Shown here one piece after another: positions 15,398 to 23,487 of a DNA stretch of 64,000 nucleotides (its first letter is position 1; the number at the start of each line of letters is the position of its first letter). The notes under the pieces are model-generated. The model saw only the letters and a program-made list of their open reading frames with translations, ran no database searches and was not told the origin of the DNA. Made by a program: the position numbers and the translations under genes. The DNA comes from CAYRYU01 sp964428355 (GTDB taxonomy: Bacteria; Muiribacteriota; Ozemobacteria; Ozemobacterales; Ozemobacteraceae), in contig CAYRYU010000001.1 in NCBI GenBank assembly GCA_964428355.1, forward strand, positions 186,001-250,000. The letters run 5' to 3'.

Positions 15398-16513
15398 TTA
15401 CAGGCAGGGCCTCTGCTGGTTCCCGAGATACGATTTGTACGCCTTGTAAGCCTCCGCCATGATGAAGATGCTTCGGGCCATCTTATCGGGGTCAACCACC
15501 AGGGCGAGCCTGACCTCGTTCTTCCCNNNNNNNNNNNNNNNNNNNNNNNNNNNNNNNNNNNNNNNNNNNNNNNNNNNNNNNNNNNNNNNNNNNNNNNNNN
15601 NNNNNNNNNNNNNNNNNNNNNNNNNNGCGGCAACACCGAACTGCAGCAGATCGGAGACGCTGGCCACGGTGTGGGCCGTCACCATCGCGATCTTTTCGAT
15701 GATCGGAGCTCTCGAGACGATGAAACCGATCCTCGACCCGCACAGGGAAAACGACTTGCTGGCCGAATCGACGATGATGATCAGGTTCTTGAGTTTCTCC
15801 ATGTCCGGTTCGGGGAGCTGGACCTGGAGAAGGCTGAAACTCTCCGTTTCGCCCAGGATCATCTCCCGGTAGACTTCGTCGCCGATGAGGAAGATGTTGT
15901 GCTTAACCGCGATCCTGGCCAGACGGGTGATCTCCTCCGGAGAAAAGATCTTTCCTGACGGATTGCAGGGACTGTTGAAGAGAATCGCCCGGGTTTTCGG
16001 AGTGATCAGCTTTTCGATCTCCTCATCGGGCGGCAGAACGAAATCCTGCTCGGCGTATGTGGGAACCGCCTTGAGGGTGCCTCCCGAGACGGAAAGGAAC
16101 CCGAAATAGGGCGGGAAGAACGGCTCGATGCACAGGATCTGGTCCCCGGGGTTGCAGAGGGCAAGAAAAGTGATGGTCAGTGCGTGGGATGCTCCGACCG
16201 TGACAAGGATGTTCTCGGTATCCACGACCATGTGCTGCACTCCGCGGCGGTCGAAATGGTGGTTCAGATACCGTGCGAAGGTCTCCCGAAGATACTTTTC
16301 CCCGATGTAGGGGGAGTATATGAGGTGCTCTTCCTTTACCTTCCGGCAAATCGCTTCGGAAAATGCTGGAATACAGGCGATATCAGGCTGGCCGATGTTC
16401 AGCTCATAGACCGTCTTCCCCTCCGCGATCTTCTGCTTGGCGATAGCCATCATCCGGCGAATTGAACTGGGAGCGAGATTCGAGACCCGGTCGGCAAAGG
16501 GGGGAGTATCCAT
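15398..16513 (-). CDS. Class I/II aminotransferase (PLP), broken by assembly gap
   Basis: Fold-type I aminotransferase of the AspC-like group, acting in amino acid metabolism in the cytoplasm. Before the gap 295 residues are visible: substrate and PLP motifs ELNIGQPD, VGASHALT, FNSPCNPSGK, GDEVYRE and the PLP lysine in SASKSFSLCGSRIG. After the 100 N only 42 residues remain (NEVRLALV contains the carboxylate-binding Arg). Known proteins are about 385-400 residues, so about 50-60 residues are missing while the N run stands for 33; the real gap is probably 150-180 bases. The start at ATG 16513 has AGGAG upstream. First gene of a run with SRAP, GIDE-like protein, serS and a membrane protein. Substrate not predictable. 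Confidence 0.88.
   Translation of the reverse strand: MDTPPFADRVSNLAPSSIRRMMAIAKQKIAEGKTVYELNIGQPDIACIPAFSEAICRKVKEEHLIYSPYIGEKYLRETFARYLNHHFDRRGVQHMVVDTENILVTVGASHALTITFLALCNPGDQILCIEPFFPPYFGFLSVSGGTLKAVPTYAEQDFVLPPDEEIEKLITPKTRAILFNSPCNPSGKIFSPEEITRLARIAVKHNIFLIGDEVYREMILGETESFSLLQVQLPEPDMEKLKNLIIIVDSASKSFSLCGSRIGFIVSRAPIIEKIAMVTAHTVASVSDLLQFGVAXXXXXXXXXXXXXXXXXXXXXXXXXXXXXXXXXXGKNEVRLALVVDPDKMARSIFIMAEAYKAYKSYLGNQQRPCL
15527..15626. other. Assembly gap (100 N) inside the aminotransferase gene
   Basis: The flanks do not match each other, so real sequence is missing. The reading frame resumes in frame only by the arbitrary gap length. Confidence 0.95.
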
Positions 16514-16573
16514 GGTTTCTCCTTTCGAAAGCGCTTTTCACGCGGTGTCCCCTGGGTCGGGGGATCGCGGTAC

Positions 16574-16579
16574 ATTATA
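16574..16579 (-). promoter_or_regulatory. Candidate -10 box TATAAT before the aminotransferase gene
   Basis: A perfect TATAAT on the minus strand gives a leader of about 55 bases to the ATG at 16513. No good -35 hexamer is visible. A 10-bp palindrome AAAGCGCTTT (16528-16537) lies between it and the ribosome site and could be an operator. Confidence 0.4.
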
Positions 16580-16616
16580 CCCGAAAAGGGAAAAAAGTTC
16601 CGGGATTTCGGGGGGC

Positions 16617-16649
16617 AAAAAAAAGGGCGGTCTCCTTTCGGAAACCGCC
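16617..16649 (-). terminator. Intrinsic terminator of the Gld-type operon
   Basis: On the minus strand GGCGGTTTCC and GGAGACCGCC form a ten-base stem (one mismatch) with loop GAAA, followed by eight T. It lies 18 bases after the stop of the DUF4340 gene. Confidence 0.85.
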
Positions 16650-16666
16650 GGCCTGATCAACGGGAA

Positions 16667-18244
16667 TCACTTTCCCCCGGGTGCTTCAGCGCCCGAAGCC
16701 GCGGGGGGCTTTTCCGGGGCTTTCGGCGCCGGAAGGGTACTTTCCGGGCCCTTTGGGGAAACAGGGGTTCCTTCCGACGCCTTCGGGGAAACGGGGGCGG
16801 GCTCGGAGGCCTTCAAGTCGGCGGAGGAAGCTGCGGCAGTCCCAGAGGCTTTCGGGGTGGCGGGAGTTGCGGGAGGAGTGGGAGTGGGAGCAGGCGCGGC
16901 TGCGGCTTGGAACAAAGCCCGAAAGGCTTCATAGGTCTGGATCGGAACCTTACGGATCTCCTTTTCGTCATCGACCACCAGAGAGATATGCGTCCCATCG
17001 CCCTTTCCAAAAACCACCTCACGTTTTCCGGAATCTCCTTCAAATGTCAGACGGTCACACGAGTCTTGTTCGGTGAGGCTCTCGGTTTTCCGGTCTTCTT
17101 CAGGCAGGAAGACTTTGACCCGGTTTCCGGAGTAAGCCGCCGTCAAGGCGTTGACGGTCGCTTCCGCCACCTTTACACCTTCGCATGTCCATGTCGAGCT
17201 TGCGAGTTCGAGGACCCGGGTTCCGGATGCGGTCTTCAGCGTGATCTTCTTCAACCCCGAGACGGGGGGCATTTCCTTCGATCGCAACAGGTCGAAGGGT
17301 TTTCTCACGGGATCCAGGGAGGTGTTCTCAACCGAATAGACGCTCGGCTGGTCGCCCCTTCTCACGAAAACCCTTCCCCCTTCGGTTTTTCCTGCGACAA
17401 GGCTGAACTCGTTTCCCTTGGTGTCGTGAAGCACGGCCTTCAACGTGGGTTCGTTGAAGCCATAGTCATCGGACGCGGTGGGAACGTCCGTAACGAACCT
17501 CGCCACCCGGAGGTCATGCACTCCGAAAATGAGCTGGGATACTTCCGAACTGTCGGCGGGAACGGTCCGCAGCGGTTGTGAACCCTTCTCGGGAGCCAGT
17601 TCCTTGAGTGTCCAGGCTAGCCCGGTGGCTTTCTCCAGCTCGAGGGATTGAGTTCCGATGTTGAGGCTGACCGAGGAAATGTCCGCGAAATCCTCGAAGA
17701 ACACGTTCTTGCTCCTGAGATCGTTCACGCTCTTCCGGAATGCGGAGCTGACCGCCCCCGAAACCAGATAGACGTTGGGATCACCGGATTTCTGCATGTA
17801 GAAAGAGTTCCCGATTGGGCAATCGGACCCCAGGGTCAGGGTGACCGACCTGGTTGCCGATTCGAGGGTGATGCTCGGGCTGTCGGTTCCGAGGCCGAAA
17901 GCCTGGGTTCCCGTTGCCGTAACCGCGATCGTTCCGGCCGATTTGAGGTTTTCGAAGTTCCTCAGGACCCCGGCGAATTCCTGTTCCTCACCCCTCAAAG
18001 CAACCGGTTTTACCAACTCGAACCGGTCCTGGCCTTTTTCCGATTTCACCTCGGCACGGATCTCAGGCTGCCCGACGGTTTTCCAGACCACGGCTTTTAC
18101 CTCGCCCGGTGAGAACCTGGCCATCTCGACGGGTTTGTCCTGTCCGGGTGCAGGAATCTCTTCCGTCTCGTATATGCTGGCGTACACGAGCAGGAGGATA
18201 AAGACGATGACGGCAACAAATGTCGGCAGAAAACGTCGTTTCAT
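16667..18244 (-). CDS. DUF4340-type protein of a Gld-like ABC system
   Basis: 525 residues. One N-terminal transmembrane helix (FLPTFVAVIVFILLLVYASIY) anchors a large periplasmic part built of two or three repeated beta units (VKAVVWKT...FELVKP; ISSVSLN...WTLKEL; LKKITLKT...WTCEG), the usual look of DUF4340 proteins found behind gldG-like genes. The last 85 residues are a low-complexity Ala/Pro/Ser/Lys/Glu tail. Last gene of a four-gene minus-strand operon (ATPase, permease, GldG-like, this gene) with 3 bases between it and the preceding stop, and a strong terminator behind it. Its role is unknown; in gliding bacteroidetes the GldA-F-G set is needed for motility, elsewhere the substrate is unknown. 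Confidence 0.82.
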   Translation of the reverse strand: MKRRFLPTFVAVIVFILLLVYASIYETEEIPAPGQDKPVEMARFSPGEVKAVVWKTVGQPEIRAEVKSEKGQDRFELVKPVALRGEEQEFAGVLRNFENLKSAGTIAVTATGTQAFGLGTDSPSITLESATRSVTLTLGSDCPIGNSFYMQKSGDPNVYLVSGAVSSAFRKSVNDLRSKNVFFEDFADISSVSLNIGTQSLELEKATGLAWTLKELAPEKGSQPLRTVPADSSEVSQLIFGVHDLRVARFVTDVPTASDDYGFNEPTLKAVLHDTKGNEFSLVAGKTEGGRVFVRRGDQPSVYSVENTSLDPVRKPFDLLRSKEMPPVSGLKKITLKTASGTRVLELASSTWTCEGVKVAEATVNALTAAYSGNRVKVFLPEEDRKTESLTEQDSCDRLTFEGDSGKREVVFGKGDGTHISLVVDDEKEIRKVPIQTYEAFRALFQAAAAPAPTPTPPATPATPKASGTAAASSADLKASEPAPVSPKASEGTPVSPKGPESTLPAPKAPEKPPAASGAEAPGGK

Positions 18245-18247
18245 GGC

Positions 18248-19846
18248 TTACACCCTCCTCCTCATCCACCAGACCATACCTCCCAGGCACATGATCATCA
18301 GCGGCGACCCGAGAACGCAGGCATAGAAAAGTATCTGGATTTCATCCTGGGTGATGTTGATGGGTGCGATATCGATGGTCTTGGGTCGGATCGAGATCTT
18401 GGCTTCCTCCCTGGCAAGCCAGTTGAAGGTGTTCACAAGAAGGTCCGAGTTGCCCTGGACACCGATGAGCATGTTGGAGGCGAAATCCGAATCCCCGAAG
18501 ATGACCGCCCTGGTGCCTGTCGCCACGGTCCTCGTCTCCACGGCAATTCCCAGGTTCAGCGGCCCCTTGACGTCCGTCTGGGGATCGAACTGGATCCTCC
18601 CGTTCCGGAGGTCATCCATGTTCCTCTTGCCGTAGCAGTCCTCGCGAGCTTTCAGGAAGGGGGAGATCGTCCATGGTTCTTTCCCTTCGAACGAGAGTCC
18701 CCGGGCAAGTTGCATCAGAACCCCGGACTGGGCAGCGAGCTGGTCCTTCACGATCACGTGGTGCTCGTAGGTCGGAATCACGAGAGCGGGATTCTGGTTC
18801 ACCCGCTGTGGGCTGATCACGATCTCGTTGTTCGGGATGATGCCGAAAACCTCCGTGAGCAGGGCTTCGAATTCGGGAGATCCGCGTTCCGGGTCCAGGG
18901 CGACGAAGAGCTTCCCGTTCCGGTTGGTCAGGAACTCCCGGAGATTCTTTATCTCATCCGCGTGAAACGCGGTCTTCGGCGAGGCTATTCCGAGAACTGC
19001 AGTGTCGGTGGGAATCCCGTCCATGAGATTGACGGTATCCACCACGTAGTTCTCTTTGACGAGGGCTGCCTTCACGCGGGCATATCCGGTGCCTTCGTAC
19101 TGGTCCAGGCCGGCTTCTTCGTGACCTTTCGAGAAGAGGATCCTGCGGCGCTCTCCGCTCGTGACGTTCATTATCGCCGAGGTCAGCGCCTGTTCGCCCT
19201 GGAACTTCGGAGGTTCCTTTCCACGCATATAGGGGGGGGGTTGGATGAACAACTCGTGGATCGGGATGTCCTTCCGGTTCTCCCCGCACTGGACGATAAT
19301 CGTCCCGAGGGCGGTGACGTTCATGGTTTTGGTCGTGATCGGATCGCGCTGGGGATCGATGAACTTGTAGGTCAGGCGGTCCGTGTTCCTCTTGTACTCG
19401 TCGAGCAGGTCTTTCACCAGGCCCCCGTCGAGGGCTCCGGAGATGAAGAAGGCCGTGACCTGGACATCCTTTGTCATCCCGCGAACTAGCTTGATCGTGG
19501 AATCCGAGATCGAGAACAGCTTGTCCCTGGTAAGGTCGACGCGGTAATGACGCCGGAACCCAATGTAAGAAACCAGTACCCCGATTCCGATCATGGCCAC
19601 GATCAGGAAGATGTCGTTCAGCCACAGGAGCGATTTCCTGCTGGTGAAGATGTCCTTGAACAGCGTGGGGGAAGCCACGAAAGAGCCAAAGCAGAAAAGA
19701 ATCCCCGCTACCAGAAGCCACATGGCGACCTTCGTCTGACTCGGCAGGGTCAGGATCGTGACTCCGGACGCGATGAGCAGGAGCAGTCCGAAAACGAGGA
19801 TGAAAACCGGAAGGACGATAGAAGGTTGAATGCGTCGGATTCTCAT
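18248..19846 (-). CDS. GldG-like ABC transport auxiliary protein
   Basis: 532 residues. Three hydrophobic helices near the N-terminus (about 10-32, 38-60, 75-97) and one at the C-terminus (about 503-525) bracket a periplasmic domain typical of GldG/DUF4350-like proteins: YRVDLTRDKLFSISDST, then a thioredoxin-like first part (VQVTAFFISG...LLDEYKRN), and a second GATase-like Rossmann part (RRRILFSKGHEE; KLFVALDPERGSPEFEALL; AVIFGDSDFASN). This is the standard layout of the family. Four bases separate it from the permease gene. It probably forms the extracytoplasmic part of an ABC complex with the two upstream genes. Confidence 0.87.
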   Translation of the reverse strand: MRIRRIQPSIVLPVFILVFGLLLLIASGVTILTLPSQTKVAMWLLVAGILFCFGSFVASPTLFKDIFTSRKSLLWLNDIFLIVAMIGIGVLVSYIGFRRHYRVDLTRDKLFSISDSTIKLVRGMTKDVQVTAFFISGALDGGLVKDLLDEYKRNTDRLTYKFIDPQRDPITTKTMNVTALGTIIVQCGENRKDIPIHELFIQPPPYMRGKEPPKFQGEQALTSAIMNVTSGERRRILFSKGHEEAGLDQYEGTGYARVKAALVKENYVVDTVNLMDGIPTDTAVLGIASPKTAFHADEIKNLREFLTNRNGKLFVALDPERGSPEFEALLTEVFGIIPNNEIVISPQRVNQNPALVIPTYEHHVIVKDQLAAQSGVLMQLARGLSFEGKEPWTISPFLKAREDCYGKRNMDDLRNGRIQFDPQTDVKGPLNLGIAVETRTVATGTRAVIFGDSDFASNMLIGVQGNSDLLVNTFNWLAREEAKISIRPKTIDIAPINITQDEIQILFYACVLGSPLMIMCLGGMVWWMRRRV

Positions 19847-19850
19847 TTCA

Positions 19851-20564
19851 TTACCTCCAGCGATCCGACTCGACGACCCTGGTCGCGATCAAGAGCCAGA
19901 TCAAGGTGAACACTATGAAAAAGATGACGTTTCCCGAGTCGATTACCCCCTTGGTGAACTCCGAATAGCGTTCCATCAGGGAGAGTTTCGCCAACCCGTC
20001 GGTTAGTGGACTTTCGAGGACGAACTTCACCCAGCCGATGATCCAGAAGAACATGAGGGCTGCGAAGGTGATCATTGCGGAAACGACCTGGTTTTCGGTC
20101 AGGCTGCTCGCGAACAGACCGATGCTGATGAATGCGGCTCCAAGCATGATCAGGCCGACGTACCCGCTGAACACCGGGCCCAGATCCATTTTCTCGGCGA
20201 ACCTCGACATGATGAGCGGATATTGGAAGGTCATGAAAATGATCAAAAGGTAGACCGTGAAACAAGCCAGGAACTTCCCGATGATGATCTCCCCCGGGGA
20301 AATCGGCGAGGTCAGCAGGAGTTCCATGGTATTCGATTTCCGCTCCTCGCTGATCAGGCGCATCGTCAGGACCGGAGAGGCCAGCAGAAGCAGGAAGGCG
20401 GCATTGTACATGAGGGGTTCGAGCGTCGCCAGCTTGCTGGAAACCATTATCACCCAGAAGAGATACCCGCAGACCAGCAGGAAGGAAACGCCGATGATAT
20501 AAGCCACCGGAGAGAAAAAATAGGTCTGCAGGTCCTTTTTCATGATTGCAAGAATCTTGCTCAT
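19851..20564 (-). CDS. ABC transporter permease, GldF/ABC-2 type
   Basis: 237 residues with six hydrophobic segments, beginning MSKILAIMKKDLQTYFFSPVAY, the standard start of ABC-2 permeases next to GldG. The signature EERKSNTMELLLTSPISPGEIIIGKFLA after helix 2 is the conserved ABC-2 coupling motif. The start overlaps the stop of the ATPase gene by four bases (ATGA), so translation is coupled. Partner of the ATPase encoded upstream and the GldG-like protein encoded downstream. Confidence 0.92.
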   Translation of the reverse strand: MSKILAIMKKDLQTYFFSPVAYIIGVSFLLVCGYLFWVIMVSSKLATLEPLMYNAAFLLLLASPVLTMRLISEERKSNTMELLLTSPISPGEIIIGKFLACFTVYLLIIFMTFQYPLIMSRFAEKMDLGPVFSGYVGLIMLGAAFISIGLFASSLTENQVVSAMITFAALMFFWIIGWVKFVLESPLTDGLAKLSLMERYSEFTKGVIDSGNVIFFIVFTLIWLLIATRVVESDRWR

Positions 20565-21520
20565 CGCACCTGGCTCCTTTCGTGGTCGGCTCCCTCATCG
20601 CCTTTCGTGAGCCTGATGAATACCTCTTCTAGGGAGGCCCGGGCGGGGACGATCTCGGTGAAAACATGCCCCTGCTTTGTCGCGGCAAGGAAGAACTTCT
20701 CATACTGCTCCCCCGAACCGACGGAAAGCTGGAACTTCACGATGCCTCCCTGGATCTCGGAACTCGAGATCTTCACACCCGGGATCTGGGACGCGATATC
20801 TGCCCAATTCAAGCCCGACGGCTTCATCACGATCTGGTAGCAGGTCGTATCCGTGCCCTGGCGCTCGAGGTTCTCAACGGTGTCCTGGGCCACTATCCGC
20901 CCCTCACTGATGATCACGACCCGCTTGCAGGTCATGCTCACCTCGGGAAGGATATGTGTGGAAAGAATGACCGTGTGATCACGGGCAAGCTCCTTGATCA
21001 GGGTCCGGATCTCGATGATCTGGTTGGGGTCCAGTCCGACCGTTGGCTCGTCCAGAATCAGAACCTCGGGGTTGTGTATGAGAGCCTGTGCAAGCCCCAA
21101 TCGCTGCCGGTATCCCTTGGACATTGCGCCGATGACCCAGTTGCGGTGATCGGACAACCCGGTACGGGTGAGGACCTCGCTGACCCGGCCGGCTTTCATG
21201 GAGTGCGGAACCTCCCTCAGGTCGGCGACGAACCGCAGATACGAATCCACGGTCATCTCGGGGTATAGCGGCGGGGTTTCCGGCAGGTAACCCAGACGCC
21301 TTCGGATTTCCATGGAATCCTCGAAAACGTCGTATCCCGCCACGGTTGCAGTTCCGGAAGTCGCGGGTAGAAAACAGCAAAGTATCCTCATTGCCGTGGT
21401 CTTGCCCGCGCCGTTGGGCCCGAGCAGCCCGAGGACTTCCCCCGCCTCGACGGAAAAAGAGATCTCGTCGAGCGCACGGAAATTCCCGTAGTCTTTGGTA
21501 ATGTTCTTTACCTCGATCAC
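20561..21520 (-). CDS. ABC transporter ATP-binding protein, GldA-like
   Basis: 319 residues from a GTG start with AGGAGGAG placed 6 bases upstream. All ATPase motifs are intact: Walker A GPNGAGKTT (about residue 35), Q-loop LPETPPLYPE, signature SKGYRQRLGLAQ in place of LSGGQ, Walker B VLILDEPTVGLDPNQ and switch His in STH. The last 90 residues form the C-terminal beta domain found in GldA/drug-exporter-type ATPases. First gene of the operon. The 92 bp between it and the preceding gene hold two inverted repeats. Confidence 0.95.
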   Translation of the reverse strand: MIEVKNITKDYGNFRALDEISFSVEAGEVLGLLGPNGAGKTTAMRILCCFLPATSGTATVAGYDVFEDSMEIRRRLGYLPETPPLYPEMTVDSYLRFVADLREVPHSMKAGRVSEVLTRTGLSDHRNWVIGAMSKGYRQRLGLAQALIHNPEVLILDEPTVGLDPNQIIEIRTLIKELARDHTVILSTHILPEVSMTCKRVVIISEGRIVAQDTVENLERQGTDTTCYQIVMKPSGLNWADIASQIPGVKISSSEIQGGIVKFQLSVGSGEQYEKFFLAATKQGHVFTEIVPARASLEEVFIRLTKGDEGADHERSQVR

Positions 21521-21539
21521 GCTGAACTCCTCCTCGAAT

Positions 21540-21592
21540 CCTGCCTCGAGAAAGGCAGGTATGAAGTCAAGGTCGTTTGACAGAAAATGTCA
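21540..21592 (-). promoter_or_regulatory. Inverted repeats upstream of the Gld-type operon
   Basis: CCTGCCT and AGGCAGG (21540-21559) can form a seven-base hairpin just upstream of the ribosome site of the ATPase gene, and TGACA-GAAAA-TGTCA (21578-21592) is a perfect inverted repeat with five-base spacer. The second could be a repressor operator; no promoter elements fit well around them. Confidence 0.3.
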
Positions 21593-21612
21593 GAAAAAGT
21601 TCCCGTTTTTTT

Positions 21613-22407
21613 TCAGTTCCCCCCGACGGGTTTGGCCTGCGGTTCGGAAGGGGTTTCCAGGGCATCCGCGGCTCGGGCGAGCTTTTCGACGGCGGCAAGA
21701 TACCGGTCGAAATACTCGATCAGATTGAATTTGTCAGAGAGCGGAACCATACCGTTCTTGTGGCGAAGCGCATCCGTGAACACGGCTCCGGAAAGCTCGA
21801 ATGCCTCTTCCGCCATCGCCACTACGACTTCCTTCCGGATCGAGGGCTTCCGACCGGTCAGGACGAGCATCCCCCGGAGAAGCGGGAACAGCTCGCGGAA
21901 GGACTGGCTGATCATGCTTTCGAAGGTCTTCAGAGACTCCCCGGACTTCAGAAACTCGGTCCGGGCCTCGGCTACCTTCTGTTTCAACATCTGTTCGACC
22001 TGCAGCCGGAGCAGACCGGGGTCGATCTTCAGATCCGCGAAGGGATCGGTCCCAAAAAGGATCTTGTGGTTGTCGCGGATATCCAGGAAAAGGAGGGGAA
22101 AAACGTCCAGCGATCGGGAAAAATCCTCGGGGATGAAAATGCGGGGCGCAGAGAACCCTCGGGTCATCCATTTCTCGATCGGGAGGCAAAGCCTTTTCAG
22201 GTGTCCGACTCCAAGATCCCGCATCACCAGGACCATGTTGATGTCGGAGTGACCGTAGACGTAATCCCCGGAGGAGGCACTTCCGAAAACCCCCACGCTC
22301 AAGAGGTCGTCCCCCAGAAGCCGTTGCATTTCCTGGGAAAACGGCTCGAACACCGTCTCGGGATTTTTCGGAACATTTCTCAGATACAATGAAATTTTCT
22401 CGAACAT
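21613..22407 (-). CDS. Nucleotidyltransferase-domain protein
   Basis: 264 residues from ATG 22407 (GGAGG upstream); the longer frame upstream has no sense. Residues about 35-62 give the polymerase-beta-type nucleotidyltransferase core SVGVFGSASSGDYVYGHSDINMVLV: G-S-x-x-x-G, then S-D-x-x, with Asn where the first metal-binding pair normally reads DID. The change D to N may weaken catalysis. A helical C-terminal domain of about 130 residues resembles the substrate-binding helices of kanamycin-nucleotidyltransferase-like proteins, followed by a Pro-rich tail. Such proteins adenylylate antibiotics, RNAs or partner proteins; the target here cannot be told. It is divergent from the glycosyltransferase genes. 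Confidence 0.72.
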   Translation of the reverse strand: MFEKISLYLRNVPKNPETVFEPFSQEMQRLLGDDLLSVGVFGSASSGDYVYGHSDINMVLVMRDLGVGHLKRLCLPIEKWMTRGFSAPRIFIPEDFSRSLDVFPLLFLDIRDNHKILFGTDPFADLKIDPGLLRLQVEQMLKQKVAEARTEFLKSGESLKTFESMISQSFRELFPLLRGMLVLTGRKPSIRKEVVVAMAEEAFELSGAVFTDALRHKNGMVPLSDKFNLIEYFDRYLAAVEKLARAADALETPSEPQAKPVGGN

Positions 22408-22502
22408 GCCCCCTCCATTTTTCTTCTCCCGGATCCATCGTCCCCTATGCGGGGAACTTCCCAGAAAACGCTGGGATCCGAAGGTTTTTTTGGTGAAGGC
22501 GA

Positions 22503-22530
22503 AGTATACCAAAACCCCCGGAAAAATCAA
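22503..22530 (-). promoter_or_regulatory. Candidate promoter of the nucleotidyltransferase gene
   Basis: Minus-strand TTGATT (22530-22525) and TATACT (22508-22503), spacer 16 bases; leader about 90 bases to the ATG at 22407. Confidence 0.4.
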
Positions 22531-22660
22531 GAATCCCCCAAAACCGAGGTTCGTGGACAAATCCGGGGTGGTTTTCCCGACGTGGGGAAATCCGGAGCAT
22601 CGGGGCCGAACATCCCAGTTCGTTTTCGGTGGGCGGAACTCCGGAGAGGATTTCGGTATC

Positions 22661-22689
22661 TTGATCGCGGGAAGGAATTCTGCCATAAT
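22661..22689 (+). promoter_or_regulatory. Candidate promoter of the glycosyltransferase pair, possibly leaderless
   Basis: TTGATC and CATAAT with a 17-base spacer. The predicted start site (about 22696) is three bases before the ATG at 22699 and no Shine-Dalgarno sequence exists, so the mRNA would be nearly leaderless. Confidence 0.45.
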
Positions 22690-22698
22690 TCTCCAGCC

Positions 22699-23487
22699 AT
22701 GCCGACCATCGGAATCTCACTCATCGCCCACAACGAGCAAGCCCAGATCGCTTCCGCCCTCCGGTCAGCCGCGTTCGCCGACCAGGTCATCCTCGTCGAT
22801 TGCGGTTCGACGGACCGAACCGTGGAAATCGCCGCGGGGTTCCAACAGGTCCGGGTTTTCCACCGGAAGAACGACCCGAACCTGAACGTGAACAAGAGCT
22901 TCGGAATTGCCCAGTTGTCGACGGACTGGGCTTTCTACCTCGACCCGGACGAGGTCATTCCACCGCCCCTGGCCTCCCTGGTCCGTCAGACCATCTCCAA
23001 CAGCCGGCACCAGGGTTTCCGGATTCCCCGACGGAATCACTTTTTCGGCCGATGGCTGGCTCACGGCGGCCAGTATCCGGATTTCCAGTTGCGGTTGTTC
23101 CGGCGCGACCGTGGCTCCTTCCCCAACCGTCACGTTCATGAATCGCTGAGAATCGACGGGACCGTCGGAACGCTTTCCGAACCCTTCGATCATTTCCCCT
23201 ACCCCAAGATAGGGGATTACCTGCGCAAGATGAACTTCTACTCGACATTTCAGGCCGATTTCTGGGCTTCCGCCGGAACCCCAAGGTCGTTCCTGAATGG
23301 TGCACGGTTTCTGGCCCTCCGCCCCGTCAGCCGCTTTGTCAGGAGATACCTCTTGAAAAGAGGCTTTCTCGACGGCTGGCAGGGTTTTCTCGCCGCAGCC
23401 GGAGATGCATTCCAGACCGTAGTGAGTTACTGCAAATTCCTCGAACGCGATGGGGACGAAAACCTTGCGGATCATCCAGATTCTTAA
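22699..23487 (+). CDS. Family 2 glycosyltransferase, WaaE/KdtX-like
   Basis: 262 residues from ATG 22699. GT-A fold features: TIGISLIAHNEQ at the first strand, VILVDCGSTDRTVE (nucleotide site), and FYLDPDEVIPP (the metal-binding D-x-D variant). The pattern ADQVILVDCGSTD, the RRNHFFGRWLAHGG motif and the FPNRHVHESL motif match the WaaE-type enzymes that add a sugar to the lipopolysaccharide core from an activated nucleotide sugar on the cytoplasmic face of the inner membrane. The 3' end overlaps the next glycosyltransferase gene by 38 bases in another frame, so the two are co-transcribed. Confidence 0.88.
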   Translation: MPTIGISLIAHNEQAQIASALRSAAFADQVILVDCGSTDRTVEIAAGFQQVRVFHRKNDPNLNVNKSFGIAQLSTDWAFYLDPDEVIPPPLASLVRQTISNSRHQGFRIPRRNHFFGRWLAHGGQYPDFQLRLFRRDRGSFPNRHVHESLRIDGTVGTLSEPFDHFPYPKIGDYLRKMNFYSTFQADFWASAGTPRSFLNGARFLALRPVSRFVRRYLLKRGFLDGWQGFLAAAGDAFQTVVSYCKFLERDGDENLADHPDS

